Shown: one piece after another, positions 9,921-19,379 of the stretch
How the letters are laid out: every line of letters begins with the position of its first letter
Position numbering within the stretch: the first letter of the stretch is position 1
Assembly (NCBI RefSeq): GCF_024362405.1
Contig: NZ_CP101454.1
Span: forward strand, 1,426,001 to 1,490,000
DNA length: 64,000 nt
Direction: 5' to 3'
DNA from: Halorarius litoreus
Lineage (GTDB): Archaea; Halobacteriota; Halobacteria; Halobacteriales; Haloarculaceae
The notes under the pieces: model-generated
What the model saw: only the letters and a program-made list of their open reading frames with translations
Database searches by the model: none
What the model was told of the DNA's origin: nothing
Translations under genes and position numbers: made by a program

Positions 9921-10865
9921 TCAGTCGATGGCGTCGCGCATCCGGGGGTCGAGCGCGTCGCGCATCCCGTCGCCCAGGAGGTTGAACCCGAGGACGGTGA
10001 TGGCGAGGAACAGCCCGGGGAAGAACGACATCCACCACTTCCCGGTCAGGAGGCCGTTCTCGACGCCGCGCGAGAGCATCAGCCCCCACGATGGCGTGCC
10101 GGCCTGCGCGCCGAATCCGAGGAACGAGAGCGCCGCGAGGTCGATGATGGCGAGCCCGAAGTTCAGCGTCGACTGGACCGTGATGGGCGCGAGCGTGTTC
10201 GGCAGGATGTGTCTGGCCAGAACGCGGGGGTCTGCCGCGCCGAGTGCGACGGTCGCGTCGATGTACTCGTCTTCGAGCACTTTCAGCGCGGCCCCGCGGA
10301 CGACGCGGGCGAACCGGGGGGTGTAGACGAGGATGAGCGCGATGACGGCCTTCCAGAGCCCGGCGCCGAAGATGGCGACGAGTGCCAGCGCCAGCAGCAG
10401 CGACGGGAACGCGAGCAGCACGTCCATCGTGCGCATGATGACGTTGTCCGTCACGTCGCCGTAGTACGCCGCGATGATGCCCAGCGAGATGCCGGCGAGC
10501 GTCGAGAGGCCGACGGTGATGGTGCCGAACTTCATGGCGAGCCACGCCCCGTAGAGCGTGCGCTTGTAGATGTCGCGCGCGGCGGCGTCCGTGCCGAACA
10601 GCTGCTCGTTGAACGGCGCGGGCCCGGCCCAGCCCGGTGGGGCACGGTCGGGGATCGAGGTGCCGAGCCGCGAGCTGGTGATCGCGCCGAGGTCGAGGAA
10701 CAGCCGGGCGTAGACGGCGATCAGCAGCATCGCCACGATGATGAAGAGGCCGACGACGGCCAGGCGGTTCGACAGCAGTTCGGAGAGGAACGGCGACGCG
10801 CGGAGGCGGTCGAGGAAGCTCCGTTCGGCGGGGCGTTCCTGCGTGGATTGGGTGTCGGTGCTCAT
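9921..10865 (-). CDS. dppC: peptide/nickel-type ABC permease, DppC class
   Basis: A 314-residue inner permease. The N-terminal cytoplasmic segment and first membrane helix are followed by the DppC-type loop GTDAAARDIYKRTLYGAW. The EAA-like coupling motif is GAADPRVLARHILPNTLAP (about 205-223), and SFLGFGAQAGTPSWG is characteristic. It pairs with DppB to form the channel for oligopeptides or a similar solute. It lies 10 bases after dppB and is followed with zero spacing by the small membrane protein. Confidence 0.92.
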   Translation of the reverse strand: MSTDTQSTQERPAERSFLDRLRASPFLSELLSNRLAVVGLFIIVAMLLIAVYARLFLDLGAITSSRLGTSIPDRAPPGWAGPAPFNEQLFGTDAAARDIYKRTLYGAWLAMKFGTITVGLSTLAGISLGIIAAYYGDVTDNVIMRTMDVLLAFPSLLLALALVAIFGAGLWKAVIALILVYTPRFARVVRGAALKVLEDEYIDATVALGAADPRVLARHILPNTLAPITVQSTLNFGLAIIDLAALSFLGFGAQAGTPSWGLMLSRGVENGLLTGKWWMSFFPGLFLAITVLGFNLLGDGMRDALDPRMRDAID

Positions 10866-10875
10866 TGGTCGGCTC

Positions 10876-11901
10876 TCATTGTTCGATCCGGGGGTCGAGG
10901 TAGCTGTACGTCACGTCGACGCCGAGGTTCACGAGCGTGAACAGCAGCGCGAACGTGAGGACGGTGCCCTGCACGAGCGGGTAGTCGGAGGCGCCGATGG
11001 CGTTGACGAGCATCGTGCCGATGCCACCGATACCGAAGATCGTCTCGGTGAGGACCGCCCCGCCGAGCAGGGTGCCGAACTGGATGCCGATGACCGTCAC
11101 CACGGGGATCAGGGCGTTCCGGAAGCCGTGTTTCATCAGCGTGATGCGGAGGCCCTGCCCCTTCGCGCGGGCCGTCCGGATGTAGTCCTGTCTGACGACT
11201 TCGAGCATCGAGGAGCGCATCATCCGCGAGAGCAACGCCATCGCGTAGACGCCGATGACCATCGCGGGCAGGAACAGGTGCCAGACGGCGTTGATGAACG
11301 CCGCCGGGTTCGCCGACAGCAGGGTGTCGATGGTGAGCACGCCCGTGTAGGCCGTGTAGTCGCTGCCGGCGAAGAACTCCGAGCCGATACGGCCGCTCGT
11401 CGGGAAGATACCGAGGTACGTCGAGAACAGCAGGATGAGCAGCGGCCCGGACCAGAAGATGGGAACCGAGATACCCGTCAGCGCCCCCACTCGCGTCAGG
11501 TGGTCGGCGAGCGAGTCCTGCTTGACGGCGGAGAGGACGCCGAGCGGAATCCCGAAGAGGATGCCGAGTATCTGGCCGTAGAACGCGAGTTCGATGGTGA
11601 CCGGGAGCTTGTCGAACAGCACGCTCTGGACCGGCTGTCCCTTCGCGATCTGGTACGACTCGCCGAACTGGAACTGCACGGCGTCGCCGAGGAACCGGAG
11701 GTACTGTACCCACAGCGGGTCGTTCAGGCCGAGATCCTGGCGCACCTGCATCAGCTGCTCCGTCGACGCGCGCTGACCCAGCATCACGCGCGCCGGGTCG
11801 CCCGGTGCGAGATGGAGGATGGCGAAGACGAGCGTCGCCACCCCGAACAGCACCGGGACGAGCAGCAGTAGGCGCTTCACGAGGAAGCGTTTCGAGACCA
11901 T
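10876..11901 (-). CDS. dppB: peptide/nickel-type ABC permease, DppB class
   Basis: A 341-residue permease beginning MVSKRFLVKRLLLLVPVLFGVATLVF, the usual DppB first helix, then LAPGDPARVMLGQRAS and the periplasm-type loop. The coupling motif lies in RTARAKGQGLRITLMKHGFRNALIPV. The C terminus ends TYSYLDPRIE, as in the family. Start at 11901 restores normal family length; an upstream extension overlaps the binding-protein gene. Located 56 bases after the lipoprotein gene, probably in the same transcript. Confidence 0.93.
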   Translation of the reverse strand: MVSKRFLVKRLLLLVPVLFGVATLVFAILHLAPGDPARVMLGQRASTEQLMQVRQDLGLNDPLWVQYLRFLGDAVQFQFGESYQIAKGQPVQSVLFDKLPVTIELAFYGQILGILFGIPLGVLSAVKQDSLADHLTRVGALTGISVPIFWSGPLLILLFSTYLGIFPTSGRIGSEFFAGSDYTAYTGVLTIDTLLSANPAAFINAVWHLFLPAMVIGVYAMALLSRMMRSSMLEVVRQDYIRTARAKGQGLRITLMKHGFRNALIPVVTVIGIQFGTLLGGAVLTETIFGIGGIGTMLVNAIGASDYPLVQGTVLTFALLFTLVNLGVDVTYSYLDPRIEQ

Positions 11902-11957
11902 TCGACGGATGTGGTTGGGGGTGAAAGAAAACGGTTCCGGATTTTCGGTTTCCGCGA

Positions 11958-13640
11958 TTACTGCAGTTCGACGGTGTTGAGGTACGGGCCGCCCACGGAG
12001 GAGACGGTGTAGCTGTCGGGAACGACAGCCTCGTTCACGCCACGCAGCGTCTGGGCGTAGTCGACGAACACCCACGGCGCCTCGTCGTGGGCGAGCTTGC
12101 TCGCCTCCTGGTACATCGTCTTCCGCTTGTTCTCGTCGTAGGTGCGCTGGGCCTCACGGACCGTCTCCATGAAGTCGGTGTTCGCCCACGCCGAGACGTT
12201 CAGCGTGTTGAACCCTTCGGTGTCCCAGCTGACCCAGTCCTGGCCGTCCGGGACGGCGTCCATCTCGACCTGCGGGTCGAGCAGGACGTACAGGAAGTTG
12301 TCCGGGTCGGAGTTGTCGGTGTACCAGCCGAGGAAACACGCGTCGTGCTTGCCCGTCAGGGTGTAGTCGAGGTACGACGAGAACGTCGAGAACTGGTTGA
12401 TCTCGACGGTGAGGCCGATGTCCTCGAGGTCGGACTTGACCTGGTTCGCCGTCTCGACCGGGCTCGGGTTGTAGCCACGCGGGTTCGAGAACGTCGCGAG
12501 CTCGAAGGAGAAGCCGGTCGCGCCGGCCTCTTCGAGGAGGCTCTGGGCCCGATCCTTGTCCTGCGGGTACGGGTCGACGTTGTCGTTGTACCCCAGCACG
12601 TCCGGCGGGAGCGGCTGGTCGGCCTGCGAGGCGAAGCCCTGGTAGATCTGGTCGACGATGGCCTTCGTGTTGACGGCGTAGGAGATGGCACGGCGGACCT
12701 TTCGGTCGCGGAACTCCTCCTTCCGGTCCATGTTCATCCCCATGTAGCCGATGTTGATGCCGTTCTTCGACTTCAGCGTCGCCGAGTCCGCATCCTGAAT
12801 CTGCGTCGACGACTGGGAGTCGAGGTTGTCGGTGATGTGGGAGTCACCGTTGATGACGTCCTGTGCGCGCGTGGAGTTCTGCGTGATGGTCTTGAAGATG
12901 ACCTCGCCGACGTTCGGGCCGTCGCCCCAGAACTCGTCGTTCGCCTGCAGCAGGACGCGCTGGTTCTCGTTGTCGAGCTGGTCGAACGCGAACGCCCCGG
13001 TACCGATGGGGTCGGTGCCGAGTTCGACCTGTGCGTCCGGGCTGGAGCCGAGCGACTCGATCTGGTCCTTCGAGAGGACCGCCGCCGCGAACATCGCCAG
13101 GTTCCGCAGGAACGGCGCGTACTGCTGGGTCAGCTCGATCGTCAGCTCGTAGTCGTTCGAGGCGTCGACGCTCTTGATCCAGTTGCCGAGCGTGAAGCCG
13201 GCGTAGCCCGAGCGGTTCGAGTCGCCGAGATAGTAGTCGTACTCGGGGTCGGTGAACCGCCGGAACGTCGCCTTGAAGTCTTTCGCGGTGAAGTCGGAGC
13301 CGTCGTGGAACGTCACGTCCTCGCGGAGGGTGAGCGTCGCGGTCGTGCCCGAGAGCGAGTACTCCGTGGCGAGTGCGTCCTCCAGCTGGCCCCCCGAGCC
13401 CGCAGCGAACTGGATGAGGGTGCTGAAGATCTGGTTGGTGACCTTCGCCACCTCACCGGAGGTAGTCTGCTGGGGGTCGTAGTTCTCCGGGTGGTCACCG
13501 CGGGCGTAGACGAGGGTACCGCCCCCGTCCCCGCCACCGCCACCGCCGAGGCTGTCGAGACACCCAGCGACCGACGCGGTCGCCGCCGCACCGCCTGCGG
13601 CTTTCAGGAAACTCCGTCTGTCCATGTCGCTTCGGGACAT
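11958..13640 (-). CDS. Tat-exported solute-binding lipoprotein (family 5)
   Basis: A 560-residue extracellular solute-binding protein of the DppA/OppA type. The N terminus has the twin-arginine motif DRRSFLKA, a hydrophobic core and a lipobox SVAGC, so it should be exported folded and lipid-anchored, followed by a Gly-rich linker. Family marks include AVNTKAIVDQIYQGFASQADQPLPPDVLGY. Substrate is unknown (peptides, or other solutes of this family). It heads dppB-dppC, and its own TATA-like box suggests higher expression than the upstream ATPase gene. Confidence 0.93.
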   Translation of the reverse strand: MSRSDMDRRSFLKAAGGAAATASVAGCLDSLGGGGGGDGGGTLVYARGDHPENYDPQQTTSGEVAKVTNQIFSTLIQFAAGSGGQLEDALATEYSLSGTTATLTLREDVTFHDGSDFTAKDFKATFRRFTDPEYDYYLGDSNRSGYAGFTLGNWIKSVDASNDYELTIELTQQYAPFLRNLAMFAAAVLSKDQIESLGSSPDAQVELGTDPIGTGAFAFDQLDNENQRVLLQANDEFWGDGPNVGEVIFKTITQNSTRAQDVINGDSHITDNLDSQSSTQIQDADSATLKSKNGINIGYMGMNMDRKEEFRDRKVRRAISYAVNTKAIVDQIYQGFASQADQPLPPDVLGYNDNVDPYPQDKDRAQSLLEEAGATGFSFELATFSNPRGYNPSPVETANQVKSDLEDIGLTVEINQFSTFSSYLDYTLTGKHDACFLGWYTDNSDPDNFLYVLLDPQVEMDAVPDGQDWVSWDTEGFNTLNVSAWANTDFMETVREAQRTYDENKRKTMYQEASKLAHDEAPWVFVDYAQTLRGVNEAVVPDSYTVSSVGGPYLNTVELQ

Positions 13641-13659
13641 AGCCAGTAGTGTCAGAGCG

Positions 13660-13675
13660 CGTCTAATAATAGTAT
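13660..13675 (-). promoter_or_regulatory. TATA-like box for solute-binding protein gene
   Basis: On the minus strand, ATTATTAG (plus-strand CTAATAAT, 13663-13670) lies 23-30 bases before the ATG, fitting a leaderless or nearly leaderless transcript starting at the lipoprotein gene. Confidence 0.5.
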
Positions 13676-13742
13676 CGAAAATTTGCCTTGATATTAGTGA
13701 TTAAACCGTGGGAAGAGCCGGCATTCGACCGATCTCCCGGAG

Positions 13743-16550
13743 CTACTCGCCGTAGAGGTGGCACGCCGCCGGGTGGTCGCCGTCGTCGAGCGCCGGGTCG
13801 CGGCGCTCGCAGACGCTCTCGAACCGCTCACGGAGCCGGTCGGCCGCCGCCTCGAACTCGCCGGCGACGACCTCGTCGATGGCTGCCTTGACGACGCGCT
13901 GGTTCTCCCCCGAGAGGTCGTGGTCGAAGAACTCGTCGTGGATGGCTCGGGTCACGTCCGGCTGGCCGCCGTCGGTGGCTGCCACCGCGGACTCACCCTC
14001 GATGCTCGCCCGGACCGCGTCGACGTCGATGTCCTCGTCCTCGACGCGCTGCCGGAGGTTCATCACCTCACGGTACGCCGCCTGCTCGATGTCGATCTCG
14101 TCGGGCGGGATGACCTGCGGACACCGCGTCCGGAAGTGACAGCCGGAGGGCGGGTCGATGGGTGAGGGCACGTCGCCTTCGAGGATGGTCCGGTCGTCGC
14201 CGGCCGTCGGGTCCGGCTCGGGAATCGCCGAGAGCAACGCCTGTGTGTAGGGGTGACGCGGCTCGGCGAACAGCGCGTCCGTCTCGGCGATTTCGACCAC
14301 CTCGCCGAGATACATCACGGCGACGCGATCGCAGATGTGCCGGACCACCGAGAGGTCGTGTGCGATGAACAGGTAGGTGAGCCCGAACTCCTGCTGGAGG
14401 TCCTCCAGCAGGTTCAGGATCTGTGCCTGCACGCTCACGTCGAGCGCGCTCACCGGCTCGTCACAGACGATGAACTCGGGGTCGACGGCGAGCGCGCGGG
14501 CGATGCCGACGCGCTGACGCTGCCCGCCGGACATCTCGTGGGGATACCGACCGTACTGGTCGCCTTCGAGCCCTACGGCCTCCAGCAGTTCGACGACGCG
14601 GTCGCGCCGGAGCCGGCGAACTGGGGCCGTCACCTCGACGCGAACCGTCTCGCCGTCGACCGTCACGTCGAGTTCGTCGTCGTCGACGAGTCCCGTGATG
14701 GCCGTCGCGCGAGCCTCGCCGCCCGTCACCTCGACACGCACGTCGGCGTTTTCGGGGGCGACGGGGCCGCGGACGCGGTCACCCGCGACGGCCGCGTCCG
14801 TGCGCCCCTCGACAGCCACGTCGAGCAGCGGGAGGTCGTGAATCTTCAGCGGCTCCAGCACCGTCTGCCCGACGGTCATCCGGGGGTCGAGCGACGAGAG
14901 CGGGTCCTGGAAGATCATCTGCATGTCGCGGCGACGTTTTCGGAGCGGCTCCTTGTCGAGCCCGGCGAGGTCCTCGCCGGCGAAGACGACCCGGCCATCG
15001 GTGGGTTCGAGCAGCCGGAGCAGGGTGCGGCCGGTCGTGGACTTCCCACAGCCGGACTCGCCGACGAGCCCGAGCGTCTCGCCCTCGTAGATGTCGAAAT
15101 CGACGCCGTCGACCGCTTTCACGGTCCCCGGCTGCTCGCCGATGTATCTGTCGAGGAGGTCTTCAGCCTGCGAGAAGTGTTTCTTCAGCCCGTCGACCTC
15201 TACGAGCGTCTCGTCGGTGCGTGTCGATTCGCGGGCGCTCATGCCCCCGCGGTCTGAACCGTAGATGCTCGTGTCGAACTCCTCGTGGATGCACTTCGCG
15301 CGGTGGTCGACGTCCTCGGGGCCGTGCTGGAGGTCGGGCACCTCGCCCTGGGTACACTCGGGCTGGGACCACGGACAGCGCGGCGCGAAGTGGCAGCCCT
15401 CGGGCATGTCGATGAGGCTCGGGACGTTCCCCTCGATGGGGGTGAGGCGGTCGGCGTCCTCTCGGGGAATCGACTCCAGGAGCGCGTACGTGTACGGGTG
15501 TGAGGGGTTCGCGAAGATCTCCTCGACCGGCCCCTCCTCGACGATTTCCCCCGCGTACATCACGGCGACGCGGTCGCAGGTCTCGGCGACGACCCCGAGG
15601 TCGTGAGTGATGAACAGGACGGCCATCCCCAACTCGTCCTGCAGGTCGTTGATGAGGTCGAGAATCTGTGCCTGGATGGTGACGTCGAGTGCCGTCGTCG
15701 GCTCGTCGGCGATGAGGAGCTGTGGGCGGCAGGCGAGCGCGATGGCGATGAGGACGCGCTGGCGCATCCCGCCCGAGAACTCGTGGGGGTAGTCGTCGAC
15801 GCGCGCTGCGGCCTCGGGAATCCCCACGTCCTCCAAGATGTCGATGACGTCCGCGAGCACGCGGTCGTCGATGCCCTCGTCGCCGAACGGGAGGATTTCG
15901 CGGAGCGCGTTCGTCCACGTGTCCTTCTTGCGGCCGCCGTAGCGGTGCAGGCGAAGGGACTCGGCGACCTGCTCGCCGACCGGGAGTGCGGGGTTGAGCG
16001 AGGTCATCGGGTCCTGGAAGATCATTCCCATGTCGCCGCCACGCACCGAGCGCATGGCGTCTTCGGGCGCGGCCGCGAGGTCGACGTAGCCGTCTTCGAT
16101 AGTGACGGGCCCCTCCTCGCCCTCGCCGGCGACGAGGTCGCCGTCGTACCGGGCGAGCCGGCGGCCGAGTTCGGTGTCGGAGAGGTCGTCGAAGTCGGGG
16201 AGGTTCTTGCGGGGGCTCTCGGGGACCGCTCCGCGGTCGACGCGGGCGGCCTCGATGTGGACGAAGCCGTCGTTGCCGTTGCGGGCGACGCGTTTCGGGT
16301 ACTGGCGGGCGAACCGGCGGACGGTGTCGAGCGCGCCGAACTTCACCTCGCCGCCGGCCTGTCGGCCGGGCTCGTCGACCAGCTGCATCGCCGACAGCGC
16401 CGTCACGGACTTCCCGGAGCCTGACTCGCCGACGAGGCCGACGGTCTCACCCGGTTCGACCGTGAGGTCGACGCCGTCGACGGCCTTCACGGTGCCCCGC
16501 TCCGTGTCGAAGTAGGTCTGGAGATTCGAGAGCGAAAGCAGGTCGCGCAT
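13743..16550 (-). CDS. fused DppD-DppF double ABC ATPase
   Basis: A 935-residue protein with two complete ATPase domains, powering the dpp-type importer. Domain 1 has Walker [10 protein letters not shown]-loop [11 protein letters not shown], signature FSGGMRQR and DEPTTALDV. Domain 2 (from about residue 445) has [19 protein letters not shown], signature MSGGQRQR and DEPVSALDV. Each ends with an oligopeptide-ATPase C-terminal tail containing a cysteine cluster ([23 protein letters not shown]). Domain 1 carries an extra acidic stretch of about 75 residues between Walker A and Q-loop, domain 2 one of about 80 between Q-loop and signature, and the C terminus has about 100 extra residues. Usually two proteins, here one. 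Confidence 0.93.
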   Translation of the reverse strand: MRDLLSLSNLQTYFDTERGTVKAVDGVDLTVEPGETVGLVGESGSGKSVTALSAMQLVDEPGRQAGGEVKFGALDTVRRFARQYPKRVARNGNDGFVHIEAARVDRGAVPESPRKNLPDFDDLSDTELGRRLARYDGDLVAGEGEEGPVTIEDGYVDLAAAPEDAMRSVRGGDMGMIFQDPMTSLNPALPVGEQVAESLRLHRYGGRKKDTWTNALREILPFGDEGIDDRVLADVIDILEDVGIPEAAARVDDYPHEFSGGMRQRVLIAIALACRPQLLIADEPTTALDVTIQAQILDLINDLQDELGMAVLFITHDLGVVAETCDRVAVMYAGEIVEEGPVEEIFANPSHPYTYALLESIPREDADRLTPIEGNVPSLIDMPEGCHFAPRCPWSQPECTQGEVPDLQHGPEDVDHRAKCIHEEFDTSIYGSDRGGMSARESTRTDETLVEVDGLKKHFSQAEDLLDRYIGEQPGTVKAVDGVDFDIYEGETLGLVGESGCGKSTTGRTLLRLLEPTDGRVVFAGEDLAGLDKEPLRKRRRDMQMIFQDPLSSLDPRMTVGQTVLEPLKIHDLPLLDVAVEGRTDAAVAGDRVRGPVAPENADVRVEVTGGEARATAITGLVDDDELDVTVDGETVRVEVTAPVRRLRRDRVVELLEAVGLEGDQYGRYPHEMSGGQRQRVGIARALAVDPEFIVCDEPVSALDVSVQAQILNLLEDLQQEFGLTYLFIAHDLSVVRHICDRVAVMYLGEVVEIAETDALFAEPRHPYTQALLSAIPEPDPTAGDDRTILEGDVPSPIDPPSGCHFRTRCPQVIPPDEIDIEQAAYREVMNLRQRVEDEDIDVDAVRASIEGESAVAATDGGQPDVTRAIHDEFFDHDLSGENQRVVKAAIDEVVAGEFEAAADRLRERFESVCERRDPALDDGDHPAACHLYGE

Positions 16551-16681
16551 GTCTCTTCGGTTCGCAAATGTCGCCTAAAACAGTTGCGGGATGCGGAGAT
16601 GTCGGCACAGCATTCGTCGCCGAACGCGGCCGTTCGTGCCAGCGCGGAACGTTTTTCCCCGGCCGCCCCCCGTCACCGACC

Positions 16682-17167
16682 ATGAGCGCGGACAACCCGT
16701 TCGGGAAGGTCGTCGGCCACTGGGAGGCCGTCGTCGAGGACATGGAGGAGACGGCCACGCAGTACCGCAACGCGGGCTGGGAGACCGTCGAACTCCACCC
16801 CGGCGACGTGACGGTCGTGCCCGCCGATCACGAGCAGTTCGGCATCGTCGCCATCGCCCCCGACGACGAGTTCGCCGCCCTGCTCGACATCGTCGAGGGC
16901 CGAACCTTCGACTCCTACGAGGTCTACCGGGGTGACACCGAGGGTGTGGTGTTCCTGCTCGTCGTCGTCGAGGCGGACGCCGCCGACGCCGCGGTGTTCC
17001 TGCCCGCGTACTACGAGCGGACGGAGAGCGGCGAGGGTGAACTCCGAAAGCACGAGGGGGTGCTCCACACGCGCGTCCGCAACCTGCAGGGCGACGAGAT
17101 CGTCGAGTTCACCCACGAGAACCCCGAGCCGTTCTTCCCCGACGAGCGGTTCGACGCGGAGGAGTAG
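16682..17167 (+). CDS. conserved haloarchaeal acidic protein, unknown function
   Basis: A 161-residue soluble, very acidic protein (MSADNPFGKVVGHWEAVVEDMEET) with no catalytic motif I recognise. It looks like a single alpha/beta domain (GIVAIAPDDEFAALLDI, VVFLLVVVEADAADAAVFLPAYY). Only haloarchaeal relatives come to mind. The start was chosen after the last upstream in-frame region of unlikely composition. It is divergent from the double ATPase gene, sharing a 131-base promoter region, and convergent with the next gene. Confidence 0.8.
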   Translation: MSADNPFGKVVGHWEAVVEDMEETATQYRNAGWETVELHPGDVTVVPADHEQFGIVAIAPDDEFAALLDIVEGRTFDSYEVYRGDTEGVVFLLVVVEADAADAAVFLPAYYERTESGEGELRKHEGVLHTRVRNLQGDEIVEFTHENPEPFFPDERFDAEE

Positions 17168-17219
17168 CGTCGGCGCCACACTCATCCTCACGGGTCGCTA
17201 CGCTCCCCGTTCGGATGGT

Positions 17220-17246
17220 GGAGACTCTCCCTGCGGTCGAGTCTCC
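17220..17246. other. perfect hairpin between convergent genes
   Basis: GGAGACTC (17220-17227) and GAGTCTCC (17239-17246) form an 8-bp perfect stem with an 11-base loop. It touches the stop codon of the leftward gene. There is no T-run, so it is not a classic intrinsic terminator; it could be a 3'-end stabiliser. Confidence 0.5.
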
Positions 17247-17906
17247 CTAGTCGTCGCCGCCGATGGTGTGGCCACACTCGGGACAGGACATCTCGTCGTG
17301 TCGGAGCGCCGCGCTCTGTTCGCGCACCTCGCGCATCACACTCGAGATGCGGTCTTCGGCCGCGAGTTCCTCCTCGACGGTGAGTTCGACGCCCTCGACT
17401 TCGAGCAGGAACTTCGCCACCTCCGTCACCTCGTACATCAGGTCGTCGAGCTCCTCGGCGGTGAAGAAGTCACACATCGCGCCGTAGAGGAACGTCGCGC
17501 CCGCCTTCTGCACCTTCTGCTCGAAGGAGGCGCGCGCCTGATTGACGGCCTGTGGCGTGTACGTGTCCGTCATGAACGGCACCAGGTGCGGCAGGTTCTC
17601 GCCGATCTTCGTCATCTCGACACCGGTCTCCGTCCTGAAATCGGCACAGAGCCGTGCGATGGCCCACTCGCGCGCCGTGATGTACGTGCGGTCTCGCAGG
17701 AACTCGTTGGCGCGGTCGTACGTCGCGCCGTCGATCTTCGAGAAGCGAGCGTACTCGGCCACGTCGTCAGGCACGTCGGCGTCGGCGGGTTCTGCCCCGT
17801 TCGTCGGCTCGTCGTCGACGCGCCGAATCGCGGCCGTCACCTCCCCGGCCTCGACCTCCCCATCGGGGTCCTCCTGTGCGCCCATCGCAGACCCATCGTC
17901 GGTCAT
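17247..17906 (-). CDS. conserved haloarchaeal protein (DUF5806-like)
   Basis: A 219-residue soluble protein. An acidic low-complexity N terminus (1-50) precedes a well-conserved helical core including RTYITAREWAIARLCADFRTETGVEMTKIGENLP and FLYGAMCDFFTAEELDDLMYEVTE. A C-terminal CPECGH could be half of a zinc site. It resembles, from memory, the haloarchaeal family DUF5806; function unknown. A hairpin directly follows its stop codon. Confidence 0.82.
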   Translation of the reverse strand: MTDDGSAMGAQEDPDGEVEAGEVTAAIRRVDDEPTNGAEPADADVPDDVAEYARFSKIDGATYDRANEFLRDRTYITAREWAIARLCADFRTETGVEMTKIGENLPHLVPFMTDTYTPQAVNQARASFEQKVQKAGATFLYGAMCDFFTAEELDDLMYEVTEVAKFLLEVEGVELTVEEELAAEDRISSVMREVREQSAALRHDEMSCPECGHTIGGDD

Positions 17907-17968
17907 GCGAGCGAGTCGGGCCCCCCCGCGAAAAAGTATGTCGGCGATGTCTGACGGACGGCGGACGC

Positions 17969-18331
17969 TCACTCGGCTTCGCGGCGCTCGCGGCCCCGCT
18001 CGACGTACTCGCGGGCCGCCTCGACGTCCTCGGTTTCGAGCAGGCGCTCCAGTCGGGCCTCGAACTCGTCTTCGTCGAGTTCGCCGCGGGCGTAGCGTCG
18101 CTTGAGCTCTTCCAGTGCCTCGGCGTCCTCGTCTCGCGGTGGCTCCGGCTCGTCCTCGTCGTCGTCGAGCCCGAAGGCGATGGAGACGAGCGGGAGGACG
18201 ACGGCGAAGCCGATGACCCAGACGAGCCAGAACCACGACTGGCCGGTGAACAGCGCGGCGAAGCCGAGCCCGAGGACGAGGAGGGCGACGACGCCGCTGG
18301 CCTCGTTGCGAAGGTTCTCCGCGACACCCAT
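17969..18331 (-). CDS. two-helix membrane protein with SHOCT domain
   Basis: A 120-residue protein. Two hydrophobic segments (about 12-30 and 34-54) are followed by an acidic linker and a SHOCT-type short helix pair, ALEELKRRYARGELDEDEFEARLERLLE, then a charged tail. SHOCT domains end many prokaryotic membrane or export-related proteins and are thought to mediate oligomerisation. Function unknown. It starts with a GT-ATG context and is divergent from the following UspA gene. Confidence 0.82.
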   Translation of the reverse strand: MGVAENLRNEASGVVALLVLGLGFAALFTGQSWFWLVWVIGFAVVLPLVSIAFGLDDDEDEPEPPRDEDAEALEELKRRYARGELDEDEFEARLERLLETEDVEAAREYVERGRERREAE

Positions 18332-18413
18332 ACTGGAGAGGCGTCGGGGGCGGACAAAAACGTTCGTTCGCCGCGTCGGGACGTTTTTCCCCCCGCCGCT
18401 CGTGGGGTCGAGC

Positions 18414-18782
18414 ATGAAGGTGCTGCTGGGTATCGGCGGGAGCGAGGACTCCTTTCGCGCGCTCGACCGGACCATCGAGCGGGCGCTGGAGGCCGGCGAC
18501 GAGCTGACGGTCGCGGTCGTCGAGAACCCCGACTCCCAGCCTGCGGTCGAAGACGTGGAGCAACGCGCCCGGACGGCGCTCTCCGAGGCAGGGCTCCCCG
18601 AGCGCGTCAGAGTCGTCGAGGGCCACCCCGGAAGCGGGCTGGTCGAGCTCGCGGAGCGCGAAGGGTTCGACCGCATCGCGCTCGGCGGCGGCGAGACGAG
18701 CCCGCTCGGGAAGGTACAGCTCGGCTCCATCGCGGAGTTCGTCCTGTTGAACGCACAGACCTCGGTGACGCTGGTCCGATGA
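18414..18782 (+). CDS. UspA-type stress protein (short)
   Basis: A 122-residue single-domain protein starting MKVLLGIGGSEDSFRALDRTIERALEAGDELTVAVVE. The typical C-terminal phosphate-binding region is present as RIALGGGETSPLGKVQLGSIAEFVLLNA, so nucleotide binding is plausible. The stop codon overlaps the start of the next gene (ATGA), indicating translational coupling to the acetyltransferase. Confidence 0.85.
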   Translation: MKVLLGIGGSEDSFRALDRTIERALEAGDELTVAVVENPDSQPAVEDVEQRARTALSEAGLPERVRVVEGHPGSGLVELAEREGFDRIALGGGETSPLGKVQLGSIAEFVLLNAQTSVTLVR

Positions 18783-19333
18783 CGCGCCCGTATCCCGACA
18801 TCGTGGCCGGTCCCTACGAGCCGCCGCCGCATCCGTTCGAGGACAAGGAGGGGCGCGCGCTGACGGTCAGACAGTACGGCGCCCCCGACGCGCCGGTCGA
18901 CGACGAACACGAGGCACTCGTCGAGATGTACGTCGCGTTCGACCCCGAGGACCGCGCGCAGGGGATCCCCCCCGTCGGCGAGACGGGCGTCCGCCGATGG
19001 CTCGACGAGATCCTCACCGACGACTGTTTCAACGTCGTCGCGTGGCACGGCGACCGCGCCGTCGGCCACGCCACGCTCGTCCCCGACCTCGGCGACGCCC
19101 CCGACCCCGCCTACGAACTCGCAATCTTCGTACTCGCCGACTATCAGGCGGCGGGCATCGGGACGCGCCTGATGAAGACGCTGCTGGGACTCGGCCGCGA
19201 GCAGGGCGTCGAACACGTCTGGCTCACGGTCGAACGCTGGAATCGCCCGGCGGTCGCGCTGTACGAGAACGTCGGGTTCGAGCCCTCCGAGACCGGGAGC
19301 TTCGAACTGGAGATGAGCGCGACCCTGCGGTAG
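18779..19333 (+). CDS. GNAT-family N-acetyltransferase
   Basis: A 184-residue acetyl-CoA-dependent transferase. The acetyl-CoA loop is YQAAGIGTRLMKTLLGLG (the Q/R-x-x-G-x-G/A type), followed by NRPAVALYENVGFEPSE, the classic final motif. The N-terminal about 60 residues are acidic and probably specific to the family. The acceptor is unknown. It is coupled by an ATGA overlap to the UspA gene, the only hint of function, perhaps a stress-linked modification. Confidence 0.88.
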   Translation: MTRPYPDIVAGPYEPPPHPFEDKEGRALTVRQYGAPDAPVDDEHEALVEMYVAFDPEDRAQGIPPVGETGVRRWLDEILTDDCFNVVAWHGDRAVGHATLVPDLGDAPDPAYELAIFVLADYQAAGIGTRLMKTLLGLGREQGVEHVWLTVERWNRPAVALYENVGFEPSETGSFELEMSATLR

Positions 19334-19379
19334 GGCACTCTGGCTCGCCGCTCGTTTCACCTGCCGGTCGGCGGGCTCG

